64,000 bases of DNA from M55B127 sp034521955 (GTDB lineage: Bacteria > Bacillota > Halanaerobiia > Halanaerobiales > M55B127). Made by a program: the position numbers and the translations under genes. The stretch is from NCBI GenBank assembly GCA_034521955.1, contig JAXHLT010000004.1, forward strand, positions 1 through 64,000, in the 5' to 3' direction. How positions within the stretch are numbered: the stretch's first letter is position 1; every line of letters begins with the position of its first letter. Of the stretch, positions 56,357-64,000 are shown piece after piece. Below the pieces are notes generated by a model. It saw only the letters and a list, made by a program, of their open reading frames with translations, was not told the origin of the DNA and did not search any database.

Positions 56357-56713
56357 ATGAAAAGTGTGTTAGTTGTTGATGATGCAGCATTTATGAGGCT
56401 GAATATAAAAAACATATTGAAAGAAGAATATGATATTGTTGGTGAAGCAGAAAATGGGCAACAGGCAGTTGAACTGTATCAAGAACATGAACCAGATATA
56501 GTAACCATGGATATAACAATGCCTGTAATGGATGGAATTGAAGCAATTAAAGCAATATTAGATATTGATCCTGATGCAAATATAGTAGTCTGTTCAGCTA
56601 TGGGGCAACAAAAAATTGTTATCCAGGCTATTGAATTAGGTGCTAAAGACTTTATAGTAAAACCGTTTAAAAAAGATAGAGTAAAAGAAGCAGTTGCGAA
56701 AATGGTTAATTAG
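56357..56713 (+). CDS. cheY: Response regulator CheY
   Basis: 118 residues, a single receiver domain: Asp8/Asp9 (LVVDDAAFMR), phospho-acceptor Asp52 (VTMDITMPVMDG), Ser in VVCSAMGQQ and Lys in FIVKPFKK. It carries the CheA signal to the flagellar switch (FliM/FliN, outside the window). It is very similar to the damaged cheY at 39587 and could substitute for it. ATG 56357 follows AAAGGAGGAA. The 150-base gap before it holds a possible weak promoter (TATAAT near 56310), so it may not depend wholly on the riboswitch. Confidence 0.95.
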   Translation: MKSVLVVDDAAFMRLNIKNILKEEYDIVGEAENGQQAVELYQEHEPDIVTMDITMPVMDGIEAIKAILDIDPDANIVVCSAMGQQKIVIQAIELGAKDFIVKPFKKDRVKEAVAKMVN

Positions 56714-56728
56714 AAGGGGAGGATTTAC

Positions 56729-57148
56729 TTGAATTCTATAATCAATATCCTTGAGTTTGGTTTAGATGGCTCATATGCAAGGCATAAGGCTTTAACTAAT
56801 AATATTGCTAATGTTAGTACTCCAAACTATAAAAGAGAAGATGTTAACTTTATTGATGTTTTAAATGACAATATAGGTAAATTAAAAAATGATAACAGTA
56901 ATAGTTTAACTGGTCTAAAAAGTACTAACTCTAATCATATAAGTGCAAGTAATAATACGAATAATAGGATAAGATTTAAAGCAACTAATTATAGGAACAC
57001 AACTAACAGAAATGATCAAAACAATGTTGATATAGATTCTGAAATGGCTAAACTAGCTAAAAATAATTTATACTACAATACTTTAACACAGAGAATTTCC
57101 GGTAAGTTCAGTATGCTCCAGGAAGTTATTCAGAAAGGGAGTGAATAA
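56729..57148 (+). CDS. flgB: Flagellar basal-body rod protein FlgB
   Basis: 139 residues: LEFGLDGSYARHKALTNNIANVSTPNYKREDVNF at the N-terminus is the rod-protein signature, followed by an Asn-rich middle and the C-terminal MAKLAKNNLYYNTLTQRISGKFSMLQEVI. FlgB is the proximal rod subunit. The start is TTG 56729 after GGGGAGG. It begins the flgB-flgC-fliE block, 15 bases after cheY. Confidence 0.94.
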   Translation: MNSIINILEFGLDGSYARHKALTNNIANVSTPNYKREDVNFIDVLNDNIGKLKNDNSNSLTGLKSTNSNHISASNNTNNRIRFKATNYRNTTNRNDQNNVDIDSEMAKLAKNNLYYNTLTQRISGKFSMLQEVIQKGSE

Positions 57149-57150
57149 TT

Positions 57151-57585
57151 ATGTTTTCAACGGTTAATACAAGTGCTTCTGGTTTAACAGCCCAAAGGCT
57201 AAGAATGGATTTAATAGCTGATAATATTGCCAATGTAAATACTACTAGAACTGAAGATGGTCTTCCTTATCGAAGAAAGTTAGCTATTTTTAGAGAAAGA
57301 AACGGTTCATTTGTCAATCAGTTAAGTTCAAAGATGGAAAACAATAACACAGGTAATGGAGTTGAGGTTGCCGGTATAAGAGAAGATACTCAACCTTTTA
57401 AAACAGTTTATAGACCTGAACATCCCGATGCTAATCAAGATGGTTATCTTGAGATGCCTAACATAAATATCACTTCTGAGATGGTTGATATGATAGATGC
57501 TTCTCGTTCTTATGAGGCTAATGTAACAGCCCTTAATACAACAAAAAGAATGGCTTTAAAGGCCTTAGAAATCGGTAGGGGGTAG
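57151..57585 (+). CDS. flgC: Flagellar basal-body rod protein FlgC
   Basis: 144 residues with STVNTSASGLTAQRLRMDLIADNIANVNTTRTEDGLPYRRK at the start and NINITSEMVDMIDASRSYEANVTALNTTKRMALKALEIGR at the end, the paired rod helices. Only two bases separate it from flgB, with AAAGGGAGTG as the binding site. Normal length. Confidence 0.95.
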   Translation: MFSTVNTSASGLTAQRLRMDLIADNIANVNTTRTEDGLPYRRKLAIFRERNGSFVNQLSSKMENNNTGNGVEVAGIREDTQPFKTVYRPEHPDANQDGYLEMPNINITSEMVDMIDASRSYEANVTALNTTKRMALKALEIGRG

Positions 57586-57590
57586 ATTAG

Positions 57591-57887
57591 ATGATTAATC
57601 CAATTCAAAACAGATTACAGTTATTAAACATAGATCCAACTGATGGGAACAAACAAAATGATAAGGTTAAAGACTTTCAGTCCATATTACAGGAAAATAT
57701 TAATAAAGTAAATAAACTTCAGTTAGATTCAAATCAAATCACTGAAGACTTTGCACTTGGAAAAACAGACAATATCCATCAGGTAATGATTGCTGGTGAA
57801 AAGGCTGAAACAGCGATGAAGTTAACTTTAGCTGTTCAAAACAAAGTTGTAGGTGCATATAAAGAGATTATGAGGTTACAGGTTTGA
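57591..57887 (+). CDS. fliE: Flagellar hook-basal body protein FliE
   Basis: 98 residues: VKDFQSILQENINKVNKLQLDSNQITEDFALGKTDNIHQVMIAGEKAETAMKLTLAVQNKVVGAYKEIMRLQ, the family's typical C-terminal pattern. FliE connects the MS ring to the rod and is the first exported subunit. It follows flgC by five bases. Confidence 0.93.
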   Translation: MINPIQNRLQLLNIDPTDGNKQNDKVKDFQSILQENINKVNKLQLDSNQITEDFALGKTDNIHQVMIAGEKAETAMKLTLAVQNKVVGAYKEIMRLQV

Positions 57888-57941
57888 TTAATAACTATTA
57901 TTTTGACACTAATTGTTGGTGTGTGGGAGAGATAAATTAGT

Positions 57942-59513
57942 ATGTGGAATACTGTATCAGAATACATAAATAACATAAAAGAACTCTGGACAGGTCTTGA
58001 TGGTAAGGCTAAAATAATTATTACTGCAGGTACAGCAGTTATATTAATTGTTTTAGGTTATCTAATAATATCCGGAGATGCAGCTGTTTATACACCTCTT
58101 TATACTGATGTTGTGTCAGAAGAAGCAGGTGAGATAGTTAATGCACTTGATGAAAGAAACATACCATATAAACTAACAAATGGTGGTGGTACTATTGAAG
58201 TGCCGAAAAGTCAAGTTTATCAGGCCAGGATTGATTTGGCAGCAGAAGGCTTACCAAATCAAGGAGTAGTAGGATTTGAAATATTTGATGAAAGTCAGTT
58301 CGGTGCAACAGATTTTGAAAGAAAAGTAAATTATTATAGAGCTATCGGAGGTGAACTTTCACGATCAATTCGCCTCATGAGGGGTATTGATTATGCTAAA
58401 GTTCAAATAACAGCTCCTAAAGATAGTATCTATCTGGATGAAAAAAGATCGGCCTCCGCTTCTGTTTTGATCCAGCTAGACACAGGATATCAAACAAACA
58501 GTTCACAGATTAATTCAATTACTAACTTAGTAGCAGGAAGTGTACAGGACTTAACACCAGGAAATGTAACTGTAATTGATACAAATGGTAATCTTTTAAG
58601 TGCAGAAGGTAATGGAAATAATTTAAATTCACAAGTTAATAAAGAAAATCTTAGTATGGAAAAAAACTTTGAACAGAGTTTAGAAACTGACTTAAAAACA
58701 ATGTTAACAAAGGTTTTAGGACCAGATAACTTTACAGTTAGTGTTAATGCCAAGTTAAACTTTGATCAGCGTGAAGTTGAAAGTAAAACTTACAGCCCTG
58801 TTGTTGATGACAACGGGATTGCTAGAAGTGAAGAAGTAAGTGAACAGACCAGTGAAGTAACTTCTCAACCAGATGGTGGTGCTGCAGGTACTGAAACTAA
58901 TATACCTGAGTATCAAGCTGGAGGAGAAGATACACAAACAAGTTCTGAAGAAAGCATAAATACAGTTACTAACTATGAGATAAATGAAAAGATAGAAAGA
59001 CATGTATATGCCGGTGGAGATGTAGAGAGACTATCTGTATCAGTAATGGTTGATGGAATTGAAGATCAAGCATTATTAACAAACATACAAGAATCTGTAG
59101 AATCTGCAATTGGAGTAGATTTTGAACGTGGAGATACAGTTACTGTAAACAGCTTTAACTTTGATAACAGCCTTGCAGAAGAAATATCCAATGCAAAAGA
59201 AGCTCAGGAAAGTTCAGAGAGAACTAGAATGTATATTTACGGTGGATTAATACTATTAATTATAATAATCTTAACAGGAATCATATTTATGATTAAAAGA
59301 TCATATAGTTCATCACCCTCAGTTCCAAGAGGACAGATGGTGGATTATCAATCAGAATCTGATTATGAAGAAGAAACTCAAGATATAGGTAGACCAACCT
59401 TAAGTGATGAAGAAAAACGCAAAAAACAACTTACAGAAGAACTTGAAGATGTTGTATCAGATCAACCGGAAGATGTTGCAAAATTACTTAAAAACTGGTT
59501 ATTAGAAGACTAA
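57942..59513 (+). CDS. fliF: Flagellar MS-ring protein FliF
   Basis: 523 residues. A first membrane helix lies near residues 22-46 (IIITAGTAVILIVLGYLIISG). The periplasmic secretin-like ring domains include LTNGGGTIEVPKSQVYQARIDLAAEGLP and FERKVNYYRAIGGELSRSI. A second helix lies near 428-450 (GGLILLIIIILTGIIFMI). The acidic C-terminal tail with PEDVAKLLKNWLLED binds FliG. It is the platform of the basal body. Full length and open; ATG 57942 after GGGAGAG. Confidence 0.96.
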   Translation: MWNTVSEYINNIKELWTGLDGKAKIIITAGTAVILIVLGYLIISGDAAVYTPLYTDVVSEEAGEIVNALDERNIPYKLTNGGGTIEVPKSQVYQARIDLAAEGLPNQGVVGFEIFDESQFGATDFERKVNYYRAIGGELSRSIRLMRGIDYAKVQITAPKDSIYLDEKRSASASVLIQLDTGYQTNSSQINSITNLVAGSVQDLTPGNVTVIDTNGNLLSAEGNGNNLNSQVNKENLSMEKNFEQSLETDLKTMLTKVLGPDNFTVSVNAKLNFDQREVESKTYSPVVDDNGIARSEEVSEQTSEVTSQPDGGAAGTETNIPEYQAGGEDTQTSSEESINTVTNYEINEKIERHVYAGGDVERLSVSVMVDGIEDQALLTNIQESVESAIGVDFERGDTVTVNSFNFDNSLAEEISNAKEAQESSERTRMYIYGGLILLIIIILTGIIFMIKRSYSSSPSVPRGQMVDYQSESDYEEETQDIGRPTLSDEEKRKKQLTEELEDVVSDQPEDVAKLLKNWLLED

Positions 59514-59541
59514 ATATTTTAAAAAGGTAAGGAGATTATTT

Positions 59542-60552
59542 ATGGCGGAAATGAAAGAATTAACTGGAAAACAAAAAGCAGCTATCCTACTAATATCACT
59601 AGGTCCGGATATGTCTGCCAAAATATTTAAACATCTCGATAATGAGCAGATCGAAGAACTTACCTTAGAGATTGCAAATATGCAAAAAATAGGTACAGAG
59701 TTAAAAAACAAGGTTTTAAATGAATTCTATCATCTTTTACAGGCCAATGACTATATCAGTAGTGGTGGTATTAAGTATGCAAGAGAAATATTAACAAAAG
59801 CTGTTGGTGAAAAAGAAGCTGACAGTATTTTAAATAGATTAACTGCCAACTTGCAGGTAAGACCATTTGATAATATTAGAAAGGCAGATCCAGATCAACT
59901 TTTAAACTTTATTCAAGGAGAACATCCCCAAACAATTGCTTTAATCTTATCATATATAGAACCTTCACAGGCTTCACAAATTATGTCGGCTCTTTCAGAA
60001 GAAGTACAAAGTGATGTTGCTAAAAGAATAGCATTAATGGATAGAACTTCTCCAGAGATAATAAAAGATGTTGAAAATGTGTTAGAGAAAAAATTATCAT
60101 CAGTTATTACAAATGAATATGCATCAGCTGGTGGAATTGATTCGATTGTAGATATCTTAAACCAGGTAGATCGTGGTACAGAGAAAAATATATTTGATCA
60201 ACTGGATGAAAAAGATCCTGACCTATCAGAAGAAATCAAAAAGAAAATGTTCGTATTTGAAGATATTGTATTACTATCAGATAAAGCTGTACAACTTGTA
60301 TTACGTGAAGTTGAAACCCATGATGTTGCATTAGCATTGAAAACTTCTGGTGAAGAAGTTGAAGAAGTTATCTTTAATAACATGTCATCAAGGGCAAGTG
60401 AAATGTTAAAAGAAGATTTAGAATATATGGGACCAGTACGTATAAGAGAAGTTGAAGATGCACAGCAGAGAATTGTAAATGTAATAAGACAGTTAGAAGA
60501 AAGTGGAGAAATAGTCATAGCACGTGGAGGGGAGAGTGAGTTAGTTGTCTAA
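59542..60552 (+). CDS. fliG: Flagellar motor switch protein FliG
   Basis: 336 residues with LTGKQKAAILLISLGPDMSAKIFKHLDNEQIEELTLEIA, the central EHPQTIALILSYIEPSQAS motif and a C-terminal torque domain (VFEDIVLLSDKAVQLVLREVETHDVALALK, MGPVRIREVEDAQQRIVNVIRQLEESGEIVI). The charged torque helix residues of the family are present. ATG 59542 follows AAGGAG. Its end overlaps fliH by eight bases. Confidence 0.96.
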   Translation: MAEMKELTGKQKAAILLISLGPDMSAKIFKHLDNEQIEELTLEIANMQKIGTELKNKVLNEFYHLLQANDYISSGGIKYAREILTKAVGEKEADSILNRLTANLQVRPFDNIRKADPDQLLNFIQGEHPQTIALILSYIEPSQASQIMSALSEEVQSDVAKRIALMDRTSPEIIKDVENVLEKKLSSVITNEYASAGGIDSIVDILNQVDRGTEKNIFDQLDEKDPDLSEEIKKKMFVFEDIVLLSDKAVQLVLREVETHDVALALKTSGEEVEEVIFNNMSSRASEMLKEDLEYMGPVRIREVEDAQQRIVNVIRQLEESGEIVIARGGESELVV

Positions 60553-61279
60553 AATAATTAAAGCCTCTCAAATTATTGGTAAATATAAGTTGTCAAATGT
60601 ACATCAACAAGAACTCAAAGAAGAGGGTAATAATAAATACAAACAAGAAACTGATAAAAAACATATAAATTCAGTAAAAGAGAAAGAAAAAAAAGCAGAA
60701 GATATTATAAAAAATGCAGAACAAAAAGCAAAGCAGATTATAAGTGAAGCTGAACAAGAAAGAGAAAAAGTTGATGAAATTAAAGAAGAAGCATATCAAG
60801 AAGGATACCAAAAAGGTAAAAAAGAAGCATACCAAAAACACAAAGAAGAAATTGAAAAAGTTATTAATCTACTAAGTGAAAAAATAGATGAACTTAAAGA
60901 ACAGTATGAAAAAGAATTAAATGAACTTCAACCCCAGTTAATTAATATTGCAGCAAAGATGGCATCAAAGATAATTAATCATGAAATCCATCATACACCT
61001 GAGGTAATCAACAACATTGTTGAAGATGTTCTGCAAGACTTAAGCAATAATCATCAGCAGTTTGTGATTAATGTAAATCCAGAGTTGTTACCATATTTAA
61101 ACAAAAGTGAACTTAAAACAAACTTTCCAGAAAGCAAGTTTGAATTTAATAGTGATGACAGTCTAAAAAAAGGTGACTGTGTTGTAAATACAAACTTTGG
61201 AGGTAAAGATGCTTTTTTAGTCGATAAGATTGAAAGACTAGAAAACAAAATATTACAAGAAATGGATTTAGGTGAATAG
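60545..61279 (+). CDS. fliH: Flagellar assembly protein FliH
   Basis: 244 residues. The long Lys/Glu-rich coiled coil (residues 30-125) has the repeated EEAYQEGYQKGKKEAYQKHKEEIE pattern. It is followed by the globular ELNELQPQLINIAAKMASKIINHEI and FVINVNPELLPYL. FliH regulates the FliI ATPase and docks it to the export gate. The start is TTG 60545, overlapping fliG. The stop directly abuts the fliI ATG. Confidence 0.9.
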   Translation: MSKIIKASQIIGKYKLSNVHQQELKEEGNNKYKQETDKKHINSVKEKEKKAEDIIKNAEQKAKQIISEAEQEREKVDEIKEEAYQEGYQKGKKEAYQKHKEEIEKVINLLSEKIDELKEQYEKELNELQPQLINIAAKMASKIINHEIHHTPEVINNIVEDVLQDLSNNHQQFVINVNPELLPYLNKSELKTNFPESKFEFNSDDSLKKGDCVVNTNFGGKDAFLVDKIERLENKILQEMDLGE

Positions 61280-62596
61280 ATGTTTAGAGAAACAAGTTTA
61301 GAAACATTAGAAAAAACAATTGAAAATACAAAGGTTAACCGTGAGTTTGGATATATTACACGAGTAGTAGGTCTAATTATCGAGTCGGTGGGACCTGAAG
61401 TAAGTATTGGAGAACTTTGTTATATTAAAAGCAAACAAGGTGACATAGAAGCTGAAGTTGTTGGTTTTAATGATAATAAGGTTCTACTGATGCCGATTGG
61501 AGTAATGAAAGGTATTACTCCAGGAGCAAAAGTAATTGCCAGTGGAAGTGAGTTAAAGATAAAAGTAGGTAATCAACTACTTGGAGAGGTTTTAGATGGA
61601 CTTGGTAAACCATTAACCTCTAATCTTAATAAATATAATAATCTAAAAGAAGTAAGTGTAAACAGACAACCACCTGACCCATTAAAAAGACAGAGGATAA
61701 AAAAACCACTAAGTCTTGGAATTAAAAGTATTGATGGTCTTTTAACCTGTGGACGTGGGCAGAGATTAGGAATCTTTGCAGGAAGTGGTGTAGGTAAAAG
61801 TACACTTTTAGGTATGGCTGCAAGAAATACAGATGCTGATATAAATGTAATAGCATTAATTGGTGAAAGAGGTAGAGAGGTAAGGGACTTTATAGAAGAA
61901 GACTTAGGACCTGAAGGCTTAAAAAACTCAATTGTAGTGGTAGCCACATCTGATAAACCAGCCTTAATTAGAATGAAGGCTGCCAGTGTAGCAACAGCCA
62001 TTGCAGAATATTTTAGAGATCAGGGTAAAGACGTTCTTTTAATGATGGACTCTGTTACTAGGGTTGCAATGGCTTTAAGAGAAGTTGGTCTTGCATCAGG
62101 TGAACCTCCTGCAACAAGAGGTTATCCACCTTCTGTATTTGCCAAACTACCAAAACTTCTTGAAAGAACCGGAACAAATGATAAAGGATCGATCACAGCC
62201 CTTTATGCAGTATTAGTAGAAGGGGATGACTTTAACGAACCCATCTCAGACACTGTAAGGGGTATATTAGACGGTCATATAACATTATCAAGGTCTTTGG
62301 CTTCTAAAAATCATTTTCCTGCTATAGATGTATTAGAAAGTGTTAGCAGGGTTATGAAAGATGTGGTTTCAAAGGATCATATTGATAATTCTAATCAACT
62401 TAAAAAACTATTAGCAGATTACAAAGAAGCTGAGGATTTAATTAGTATTGGAGCTTATGAAAATGGAAGTAATCCAAAAGTAGATAGAGCAATAGAAAAG
62501 ATAGATCGAATAAATGATTTTCTAACCCAAGAAATTGAAAAAGATGTAAGTTTTGAAGATACTAAGATGAAACTAGACCAGATCATTAATTCATAA
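61280..62596 (+). CDS. fliI: Flagellum-specific ATP synthase FliI
   Basis: 438 residues: Walker A GSGVGKST (168-175), ALIGERGREVRDFIEEDLG, Walker B-type VLLMMDSVTRVAMALREVGLASGEPPATRGYPPSVFAKLP and SITALYAVLVEGDD. It is a homohexameric ATPase of the F1-beta type that unfolds and feeds export substrates with FliH and FliJ. The start is immediately after the fliH stop. Confidence 0.97.
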   Translation: MFRETSLETLEKTIENTKVNREFGYITRVVGLIIESVGPEVSIGELCYIKSKQGDIEAEVVGFNDNKVLLMPIGVMKGITPGAKVIASGSELKIKVGNQLLGEVLDGLGKPLTSNLNKYNNLKEVSVNRQPPDPLKRQRIKKPLSLGIKSIDGLLTCGRGQRLGIFAGSGVGKSTLLGMAARNTDADINVIALIGERGREVRDFIEEDLGPEGLKNSIVVVATSDKPALIRMKAASVATAIAEYFRDQGKDVLLMMDSVTRVAMALREVGLASGEPPATRGYPPSVFAKLPKLLERTGTNDKGSITALYAVLVEGDDFNEPISDTVRGILDGHITLSRSLASKNHFPAIDVLESVSRVMKDVVSKDHIDNSNQLKKLLADYKEAEDLISIGAYENGSNPKVDRAIEKIDRINDFLTQEIEKDVSFEDTKMKLDQIINS

Positions 62597-62620
62597 GTTG
62601 AAAACTAAAGGAGCAGTACT

Positions 62621-63055
62621 ATGGCAAAATATAATTTCAGGCTGCAGAGGGTTCTAGATATTAGAGAAGTTGAGCTTGATAAAGCTCAAAATGAACTCTA
62701 TCAAGCCAGACAAAAAGAAAAAGATATAGAAGATAGGCTAAATGAAGCAAAACAGCAGTTATCAAATCTGTTTAACTATATCAGAAATAATGATCTAGAT
62801 GTAATGGAAAACATCAGAACTAGAGATTACATAAAAAAACAGCAGAAAAAAATACAGGATATATATCAAAAACTTCAAAAACATAGAGAAGTTGTAAATG
62901 CATATAAAGATAATGTTATAGAAAAAAAACAGTCCAAAGAAAAAATAGTGAAAATCAAAGAAAAGAAATCAAAAGCATTCTATAAAGAATTTTTAAAAAA
63001 ACAACAAAAAGAACTAGATGAAATAAGTTTAAGATTATCTAATCAGGGGGTTTAG
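62621..63055 (+). CDS. fliJ: Flagellar export protein FliJ
   Basis: 144 residues, one long antiparallel coiled coil: FRLQRVLDIREVELDKAQNELYQARQKEKDIEDRL and the C-terminal FYKEFLKKQQKELDEISLRL. FliJ is the gamma-like stalk of the FliI hexamer and escorts export chaperones. ATG 62621 follows AAAGGAGC. It lies between fliI and a MotE-like gene, the standard order in Bacillota. Confidence 0.9.
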   Translation: MAKYNFRLQRVLDIREVELDKAQNELYQARQKEKDIEDRLNEAKQQLSNLFNYIRNNDLDVMENIRTRDYIKKQQKKIQDIYQKLQKHREVVNAYKDNVIEKKQSKEKIVKIKEKKSKAFYKEFLKKQQKELDEISLRLSNQGV

Positions 63056-63056
63056 G

Positions 63057-63575
63057 ATGAAGAAGCTAATCTATATATTCTTACTTTTATTCATAACAGT
63101 ATATGCAGTATGGGTTCTTCATTTTTTCGGTATCCTTCATCTCGATGATATGATTGTTAACACCCCCTATATCAAAGAAAGATTAAAGACAGATGCCCAG
63201 TATGACAGAATGATGGAAGACTATTACACATTAGAAAACACAAACGATGAATTAAGATCTGAAAATGAAGAATTAAAACAAACAATAACTGAACTAGAAA
63301 ATCAAGTAACCCAAAAAGATGAAAGAATTGCAAACTTAGAAAGTGAATTTGAAGATTATAGAGCAACTCAAGAAAAAGAGCAGGCTAGAGTTGAAAAACT
63401 TGTAAATATATATTCTAATATGGAACCAGAAGCAGCAGCCCGCTTAATACCGGATTTACAGATGGAAACTACAATGCAAATTGTTGAAGAATTAGATGAT
63501 GAACAGGTTGCAGAAATAATTTCGAACTTACCACAGGAAATTGCAATTAATTTAACAGAGAGATTAAGGGAATAG
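63057..63575 (+). CDS. MotE/YlxF-like flagellar protein with MgtE-N domain
   Basis: 172 residues. An N-terminal membrane helix (LIYIFLLLFITVYAVWVLHFFGI) is followed by a coiled coil (about 60-115, ENTNDELRSENEELKQTITELENQ). The C-terminal MgtE-N-like domain is IYSNMEPEAAARLIPDLQ...EELDDEQVAEIISNLPQEIAINLTERL. The gene between fliJ and fliK in Bacillota commonly encodes this MotE or YlxF protein, thought to act with motor or stator components. It starts one base after the fliJ stop. Confidence 0.85.
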   Translation: MKKLIYIFLLLFITVYAVWVLHFFGILHLDDMIVNTPYIKERLKTDAQYDRMMEDYYTLENTNDELRSENEELKQTITELENQVTQKDERIANLESEFEDYRATQEKEQARVEKLVNIYSNMEPEAAARLIPDLQMETTMQIVEELDDEQVAEIISNLPQEIAINLTERLRE

Positions 63576-63610
63576 TATTCCTTTAATATATAAATAATCA
63601 AATAAAGGAG

Positions 63611-64000
63611 GTGAAAAAGATAAATGCTATAGCAGTTAAACTATTGTCAGGCCAGCTAGAAACTGGCAGAACAGATTCAAAAAACATTAAACCAAGTAAT
63701 GAATTCAAAGAAAAAATAGCAGAAATCCTCGAACTAAACAATAATAAATTAAATTCAGAAAAAGAACAAGAAATCAGCTTAGAAGAACTAATAGATCAGA
63801 TTGAACAAATCCTTAAAAAAGCAGATCTTAGTTTAGATGATATAAACAAAATAATAATTAATAAAACAAATCAAGATGACAGCACATTATCTTTACTGAA
63901 AAGTAATAAAGATGATAAGAGATTTGATCTAGTATTGGATATTCCACAAGATAAAATAGATGGAATGGAAGAAAACGAGAACTTAATCTTAACAATTAAT
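63611..64000 (+). CDS. fliK: Flagellar hook-length control protein FliK (N-terminal part, runs off window)
   Basis: An open frame of at least 130 codons continues to the window end: NAIAVKLLSGQLETGR, then polar Asn/Lys-rich sequence with EQEISLEELIDQIEQIL. FliK N-terminal halves are poorly conserved, so the call rests on position after fliJ-motE. The start is odd. GTG 63611 lies within AAAGGAGGTG and is too close to it. The next in-frame codon at proper spacing is ATA 63620, which would begin MNAIAVKLL. Whichever is used, the C-terminal hook-switch domain is beyond 64000. Confidence 0.65.
   Translation, partial: MKKINAIAVKLLSGQLETGRTDSKNIKPSNEFKEKIAEILELNNNKLNSEKEQEISLEELIDQIEQILKKADLSLDDINKIIINKTNQDDSTLSLLKSNKDDKRFDLVLDIPQDKIDGMEENENLILTIN

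Noticed and set aside
1..64000. CRISPR array or rRNA genes
   Set aside because: No regularly spaced direct repeats and no rRNA-like stretches were found.

Overview
The window is AT-rich DNA from a low-GC, motile, probably anaerobic and spore-lineage Bacillota. A spoVS gene, a fliW-csrA pair, CheC/CheD chemotaxis, GAGG-type ribosome binding sites, and TTG/GTG starts all point that way. My best guess is Halanaerobiales or a related Clostridia lineage; this comes from gene content and style, not from a marker gene.

Layout. (1) 1-7.2 kb is an eroded accessory region. It holds the tail of an ArdC-like protein, a truncated tyrosine recombinase, a minus-strand pseudopilin operon, a tRNA-Trp-like element with an abnormal 5' half, a SAM methyltransferase and a badly frameshifted PLD-nuclease/helicase/DUF3427 gene. 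(2) 7.2-9.1 kb is mostly non-coding around spoVS. (3) 9.1-30.5 kb alternates signalling and metabolic genes: an MCP split by an IS605-type element, a DnaJ/TerB protein, two diguanylate-cyclase-type proteins (one fused to HD-GYP), a CsoR-box copper module (copZ, copA), a PfkB kinase, a row of microprotein genes behind a perfect sigma-A promoter, a second IS605 copy with an intact tnpB, and two broken exported-protein genes. (4) 30.5-34.4 kb holds a membrane GGDEF protein and a third, degraded IS605 copy. (5) 34.5-43.5 kb is a chemotaxis operon (MCP-cheA-cheW-cheW-cheY-cheB-cheR-MCP). (6) 43.6-53.5 kb is the late flagellar cluster (yvyF, flgM, flgN, flgK, flgL, fliW, csrA, flagellin, flaG, fliD, yjfB, fliS, an unknown gene and a FliT-like gene). 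(7) 53.5-54.5 kb is an MCP destroyed by a MITE and a deletion. (8) 54.7-64.0 kb is a c-di-GMP-I riboswitch leader followed by cheC-cheD-cheY-flgB-flgC-fliE-fliF-fliG-fliH-fliI-fliJ-motE-fliK, running off the window.

How it works together. Three GGDEF proteins in the window can make (one may also degrade) c-di-GMP. The leader at 54.8 kb contains a c-di-GMP-I aptamer. An 11-bp pairing between aptamer and terminator predicts that high c-di-GMP terminates transcription of the basal-body and chemotaxis operon. A second layer is FliW-CsrA control of flagellin: csrA lies directly upstream and the flagellin leader has a hairpin presenting AGGA in its loop. A third layer is FlgM/sigma-28, with sigma-28-like promoters upstream of flagellin, flgM and one MCP.

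State of the sequence. All four MCP genes, the flagellin gene, one cheY, one GGDEF gene, two exported-protein genes, the helicase and the pilX-like gene carry frameshifts, insertions or deletions, while the long che and fli structural genes are open. This is either real decay of motility and defence or clustered indel error in the assembly; the sequence alone cannot decide. All calls were made by reading the sequence and translations, without database searches.
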